This document shows positions 58,670 to 64,000 of a DNA stretch of 64,000 nucleotides, one piece after another (position 1 is the first letter of the stretch; the number at the start of each line of letters is the position of its first letter). This DNA is from Ascidia mentula. Its lineage: Eukaryota > Chordata > Ascidiacea > Phlebobranchia > Ascidiidae. Made by a program: the position numbers and the translations under genes. Under the pieces are notes generated by a model. It had not been told where the DNA came from, ran no database searches, and was given only the letters and a program-made list of their open reading frames with translations. The stretch spans positions 10,863,001 to 10,927,000 of the forward strand of contig OX387202.1 in assembly GCA_947561715.1 (NCBI GenBank), given 5' to 3'.

Positions 58670-61650
58670 AAAGTGGGCTCTTGATTTTAAAAGTAAACAA
58701 AATGACGCTCGGAGCGGAAAAAGTTAGAAGGCGTAGGAGGCGTAGGAGGCGCAAATTTTGTGTCCCCAGCGATTATCGCGGCTTCTGTTGCCCCGTGGGC
58801 GGTGTGAGCGTTTGCGATGGGTTAATGCGGGGGTTGGAAATTAATAAAACTGGTGCGTTTGTAATTTGCATTCTAGATTTGATATATCAGCATTCATTTG
58901 CTGTAAGGTGGAAAGCAGGTTGATTCGTTCAAGTAAAACCCGATGGAGAACTAATTGCTTTCGGGATGGACTGAAAAGGGACTCCCGGAATACCGGTGTA
59001 TGCAGCTCGCAGTCAGTTGGGTCTAAAGGCGCAAATTTTGTGTCACCAGTGATTATCGCGGCTTTTGTTGTCCCGTGGGTATTGAGAGCGTTTGCAATGG
59101 TTTAATACCGGGGTTGGAAGTTAGTAAAACTAAAAGATGCGATTGCAATTTGCATTCTAGATGCGATATAACAGCATTCTAGGCGAAATATATTAACATT
59201 AAATTTTCTCGTTTTGTTTAAGAGCTGACGTTGATAGGTTTTTGATGGCAGAATATGGTACTCGGTTATTTGTTGTTTGGACATGGATATTTTTCTTACA
59301 CCAAGCGCTGCGAGCATTAGCATGCAACTAAAACCCAGTACCTTTGTGCTGTAATGCGGCTTTCCATGTTACAATCTCTCTATGTTACATATAGAAGTGT
59401 TACGTCACTCTCATTGTGATTTGTAAGATGTTCAAGCGTTCATACCATTTACATTATCATGTGTATATTTTTGGGTAAGTAAATTCATAACAATGTGTAA
59501 TGATGTTTTTTTAAGCGAACCTTATTGAATTTAACATCATTAGTTTCACTATCAATGTGCGACATTAAAGATTTGCTTAGTGACAAAGATTTGGAAACCT
59601 AGTTAGGTTTCCTGATGTGTAATGCTAACACTTGATTGTAGAATGTGAATTTTCTGTGACAGTTGCCGATGAGTTAAAAAGGTGGGCTCTTGATTTTAAT
59701 ATTAAATAAAATGACGCTCGGAGCGGCAAGAGTTATAAAGCGTAGGATGCGCAAATTTTGTGTCACTAGTGATTATCGCGGCTTATGTTGCCCCGTGGGT
59801 GGTGAGAGCGTTTGCGATGGATTAATACGGGGGTTGGAAGTTAGTAAAACTGAAAGATGATATTGTAATTTGCATTCTGGATGCGATATATCAGCATTAA
59901 TTTGCTGTAAGGTGGTGTGCATTTGGTCGCTTGATTCGTTCAAGTAAAACCCAATGGAAGAACTAATTGCTTTCGGGGTGGGCTAAAGGGCTCCCGGAAC
60001 ACCGGTGTATGCAGCTCGCAGTCAGTTGGCTATAAATCTAAGTGGCTGTAAGTACACACGGCGTCTTTATGCAGACCATCATATGCCTCACATTGTTTCC
60101 AATGATGGATTGACACAGAAAGGGCAGGTATTTTCAAATGACATGTTTTTGCTTGCTGTTTAAGTGTTACACTAGGTTGTAGACGCTACTGGTTTTGAGG
60201 TTGGACAATTAAATGTGGCCTGTGGCGTCCAGATACATACTTCAGTGTGTGCTAAGCATGATCCTGTGCTAATCTTGCAATGACCTATAAGGGCATAAAT
60301 GGGGTTATTTTCTGAGTAATGGGGTTATATGAAAGGTTGAATCTGGTTAGTATTGCGTTTTTAGTCACCACTTTCGTGGTGCGGGGTCAATGGTATTGAT
60401 GGTTGACCTTATTGTATGTCTTGAAAATAACATCTGTTTTTTTTGTAAACTTCTATTTGAAATGCGTGTGACGTGCGGTTCCACGCAAGGCACTCTGAGG
60501 AACTGGGCGGTGCAACATTCTTCTTCGTTTCCGAATGAGTAATTTGTGCCGAAAAAGTAATACATATCGGTGTTTACAATTTCTACTACAGAGCAAGAAA
60601 AAGAAGGGATTTCATTGAGGTTTCTGTCTAGAGCCAGTGGTTCTTAACCTGATATGTAATACTAACACTTCATTCTAGAATGTGACTTTTCTGTAACAGT
60701 AGCCGATGATATGCGCAAAAGAGCCATAATAATCAATGAGAGCTGCAGACAGCAGCCGATGAGTTAAAAAGGTGGGCTCTTGATTTTGATAGTAAACAAA
60801 ATGACGCTCGGAGCGGAAAGAGTTAGAAAGTGTAGGAGGCGCAAATTTTGTGTCACTAGTGATTGTCGCGGCTTTTGTTGCCCCGTGGGTAGTGAGAGCG
60901 TTTGCAATGGGTTAATACGGGGGTTGGAAGTTAGTAAAACTAAAAGATGCGATTGTAATTTGCATTCTGGATGCGATATATCAGCATTCTAGGCGATATA
61001 TATTAACGTTAAATTTTCTCGTCTTGTTTAAGAGCTGACGTTGACAGGTTTTCGGTGGCAGAATATGGTACTCGGTTATTGGTTGTTTGGACATGGATAC
61101 TTTTCTCACACCAAGCGTTGCGAGCATTAGCATGCAACTGAAACCCAGTACATTTGTGCTGTAATACTGCTTTCCATGTCACAATCTCTCTATGTTACAT
61201 CACAATAGAAGTGTTACGTCACTCTCAATGCGATTTGTGAGATGTTCAAACGTTCATATCCTTACGTTGTCATGTGTATATTTTTGGGTCAGTAAATTCA
61301 TAACAATGTGTAATGATGTTTTTTTAAGCGAACCTTATTGAATTTAACATCATTAGTTTCACTATCAATGTGCGACATTTAAGGTTTGCTTAGTAACAAA
61401 GATTTGGAAACCTAGTTAGGATTCCTGATGTGTAATGCTAACACTTGATTGTAGAATGTAACTTTTCGGTAACAGCAGCCGATGAGTAAAAGGGTGGGCT
61501 CTTGATTTTAATATTAAACAAAATGACGCTCGGAGTGGAAAGGATTAGAACATGTAGAAGGCGCAAATTTTGTGTCACCAGTGATTATCGCGGCTTTTGT
61601 TGGCCTGTGGGCGGTGTGAGCGTTTGCGATGGGTAATACGGGTCAAGTTT
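58670..61650. repeat. Tandem array of about 1-kb repeats
   Basis: Units begin with the word AAAATGACGCTCGGAG at about 58701, 59709, 60798 and 61521, each followed by GCGCAAATTTTGTGTC and GATTATCGCGGC or GATTGTCGCGGC. A shorter copy of the second block is at 59.03 kb. Inside, stretches match the reverse complement of 21.6-22.0 and 23.6-24.8 kb. A small GCGTAGGAG minisatellite lies at 58728-58752. Open frames are short and not conserved in frame; I see no gene. Confidence 0.82.
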
Positions 61651-62270
61651 TCTTGTCTTGTTTAAGAGCTGGCGTTGACAGGTTTTCGGGGGCAGAATAT
61701 CGTACACGGCTATTTGTTGTTTAAGGGAACATAAGTGTAAATTAAATGTCATGGCACAGGTACTGTTTGAACAGAACATAAATACTATAAGAGTTACGTA
61801 CAGGATTTGCTGGCTTGGAATGTTACAGCAATGAGTAATTCTTGAAGCGCGTTGATAATCCGGTTCTGTGTTTCCCTGCAACCATTATTATCGAAAGGCC
61901 CCATGACAAATACAGAAGTGCTATTTTAGCGAATAATAACTTGTATACTTCATGAAGAATCATTGTTTGATAACAATTGCAAACATTAGCTGAAAACTCC
62001 ATAGTGTTGTATTGCACCTTCACTAACATGTTTCAACTTTCCACACTTCTGCAAGCATAGAACTGTAATGTGTGTTGTTGACAACAGTCATCAACAATCC
62101 CATTTTATTAGCCGTATTGTGGTTATAAAATTATCCATGCATTCTTGAGATGAACAATGAACGAACATCATCCATGTAAATACACACGAGTTTGATCATG
62201 GGCATTACGCTCAAGCACATGCAAGGCTGCAGTGCAGTCCGCGTTTTAAAAGATTTGTACTTAATTCGAA
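61651..62270. other. Intergenic, nothing recognised
   Basis: No domain, exon series or repeat family identified. Confidence 0.5.
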
Positions 62271-62279
62271 GGCCACCAA

Positions 62280-63530
62280 CTTTACATCAAATGTGCAACG
62301 TACGTAGATATATTTTATAATTAGGGTTCTCATTAAATGCCCAATATAGACTAAACTGTCAAGAGTAACTGATTATCGTTGCTTAACTTTAAGGAAGTCA
62401 GTAATCACACGCAGTAGAGCAATAAAAGTCATTACGAATCACATCATAACAATACATGATATATAACCAAACAATTTGGCATCAAACACAAATTTAAGTT
62501 TTGCTGTGTGGTTGCATCATGAGCAGCAGCTGCCATATAAACTTTTTTTTAAGCATAAATGAAAAGTTGCAGTGTCGTATTTAAAATTCATATGCGGGGC
62601 CACCTTTGTTTATGCCAATGCTTTTCAAGCTGTGTATCCCGACAACCTGGTACTTAGTTTTTGAGATTGTCATACAGTCCCTATTTCAAAGGTGTACCGC
62701 TCTACATCAATTGCGCATCGTACGTAGATATATTTTATAATTCGGGTTCTCATTAAAATACCCAATATAGACTGAACTGTCAGAGTAACTGATTAACGTT
62801 GCTCAATTTAAAGGAAGTCAGTAATCACACGCAATAGAGCAATAAAAGTCATTACGAGTATCAATACTGCGATATAGCAAAACTATTTGCATCAAATACA
62901 GACTCAAGTTGTGTTGTGACTTTGCTTCTTGTGCAACTGAAGGGTCAAATAAGGAACGTTATTCACTTCGCGGGCCTTGTCAAAAAAGTACATTTTAATG
63001 AATCCTTCTACCACATTACTATGTCTCACATCACATCCATTTTAATAGCGATCCAATTTGAAGAAATGCCAATATTTTGAAGATCTCAGAACCCAAAACA
63101 CGATCGTTGCTTAACTTTAAGGAAGTTAGTAATCACACGCAATAGAGCAGTAAATGCCATTACGAACCACATCGTAACAATACTTGCTATATAGCCAAAC
63201 AATTTTTCTGTTTGATTGCATCATGAGCAGTAGCTGACATATCAACTTTTTTTTGTTAAGCATGAATGAAAAGTTGCAGTGTCGTATTGAAAATTCATGT
63301 GCGGGGCCACCTTTGTTTATTCCAATCCTTTAAAAGCTGTGTGTTGCGACGACCTGGTATTTAGTTTTTATATTGCCATACAGTCCTTATTTCAAAGGTC
63401 TCCCGCTCTACATCAATTGCGCATTGTGCGAATATAAACTGAACTGTCAGAGTAACTAATTAACGTTGCTCAATTTAAAGGAAGTCAGTTATCACACGCA
63501 ATAGAGCAATATCTTTTCATTTGGGCAAAC
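62280..63530. repeat. Degenerate tandem satellite-like array
   Basis: Three to four imperfect copies sharing GTACGTAGATATATTTTATA, GGAAGTCAGTAATCACACGC and GCGGGGCCACCTTTGTTTAT. Starts lie near 62300 and 62718, with shortened copies near 63100 and 63430. Period about 0.3-0.4 kb. Confidence 0.8.
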
Positions 63531-64000
63531 TTCATACTTTAGCAGAAGCTAAGTGGCAGGTATTGTTTTAAAATCTATTCATGGCTTGTTTATGTATCGT
63601 AAATATTCCGAACAATTAACAATCGTTACCTATGTTGGAGAATGTGTTTAGTAAGATCGAGACCCAAAGTACTTTAAACTTAATTATTTGTTGTTTGACT
63701 GTGTAAAGCATACGTCGTCGTTTGGTAAAGTAGAAACATCTGAACAGAACATGTCCCAAGGAAACTCGCAATCAGAAATATATGATGGAGTTATTGTGCA
63801 TGACAGAAGAAGTTGTAAGAAACTTTTGACGTAAATTTTAATTATCATTTCTTAGTATTGCCATAAACTATACATACGTAGATTAACGTACATGGCAGTA
63901 AGGCTTATAAAGACTGCAACTTTTTTTAGTGAAACATATATCGGGATTGTTTGACAAACAAATTTCACTTCTCAGTGATCAAGTTAAAAGGTATGTTGGT
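63531..64000. other. Right edge, possible unplaced exons only
   Basis: An ATG frame at 63751-63830 ends at a GTAAAT donor, and a short open segment at 63930-63990 lies between AG and GTATGT. Their phases disagree, so no gene is called. Confidence 0.3.

Noticed and set aside
63751..63990. Possible first two exons of a gene at the right edge
   Set aside because: The phases of the two segments do not match (2 against 1) and no motif is recognisable.

Overview
The window reads as invertebrate metazoan nuclear DNA. It is AT-rich, its genes are split by short GT..AG introns (about 50-600 bp), and it is full of decayed DNA transposons, tRNA-derived SINEs and Penelope-like retroelement tails. The gene families (an LDLa-repeat GPCR, a secreted fibrinogen-domain lectin, KY/hillarin-type transglutaminase-like proteins, receptor PTP and ABCB6-like fragments) and compact introns suggest a tunicate such as Ciona. 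That is an inference, not a proof.

Layout. 1-2.2 kb holds no recognisable gene. 2.18-6.23 kb (+) is a two-exon gene for a 1,304-residue receptor: signal peptide, about 16 LDL-receptor class A modules, then a 7TM domain of the LGR/relaxin/GRL101 type. 7.8-12.0 kb holds an inverted repeat, a SINE, a relic of a KY-like exon and a damaged KY-like gene (copy A). 15.0-19.8 kb (-) is an intact six-exon fibrinogen-related lectin gene whose exon phases all agree (262 residues). 20.1-24.1 kb is a 1,986-bp tandem duplication that breaks inside a hAT-type element. 25.6-29.2 kb is an inverted copy of the 8.8-12.6 kb block, carrying KY-like copy B (-). 29.8-30.2 kb (-) holds the first two exons of a small secreted C-type-lectin-like gene. 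30.3-31.4 kb (+) is a chimeric pseudogene: receptor-PTP exons with in-frame stops run into the last two exons of an ABCB6-like transporter.

From 33.2 to 57.4 kb lies the dominant structure: a head-to-tail array of KY-like genes on the + strand. It starts with an orphan 3' end (33.4-33.8 kb), then three nearly identical intact 10-exon genes of 409 residues (36.5-39.7, 42.3-45.5 and 48.0-51.2 kb; period about 5.83 then 5.70 kb), then a fourth copy with a 64-bp exon deletion that shifts its frame (53.4-56.5 kb). A further relic sits at 58.0-58.4 kb. The encoded proteins keep the transglutaminase-core fold motifs but have lost the catalytic Cys and His, so the cluster looks like an expansion of pseudoenzymes. 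The spacers between units repeatedly carry hammerhead-ribozyme-like motifs and the reverse-complemented 3' flank of an ABCB6-like gene; one spacer is interrupted by a Penelope-like tail. 58.7-61.6 kb is a roughly 1-kb repeat array related to the 21.6-24.8 kb repeat in opposite orientation, and 62.3-63.5 kb is a degenerate satellite-like array.

Exon coordinates were built by hand from splice signals, reading frame and comparison between copies; they should be right to within a base or two. Family names and ribozyme calls rest on remembered motifs and could not be searched here.
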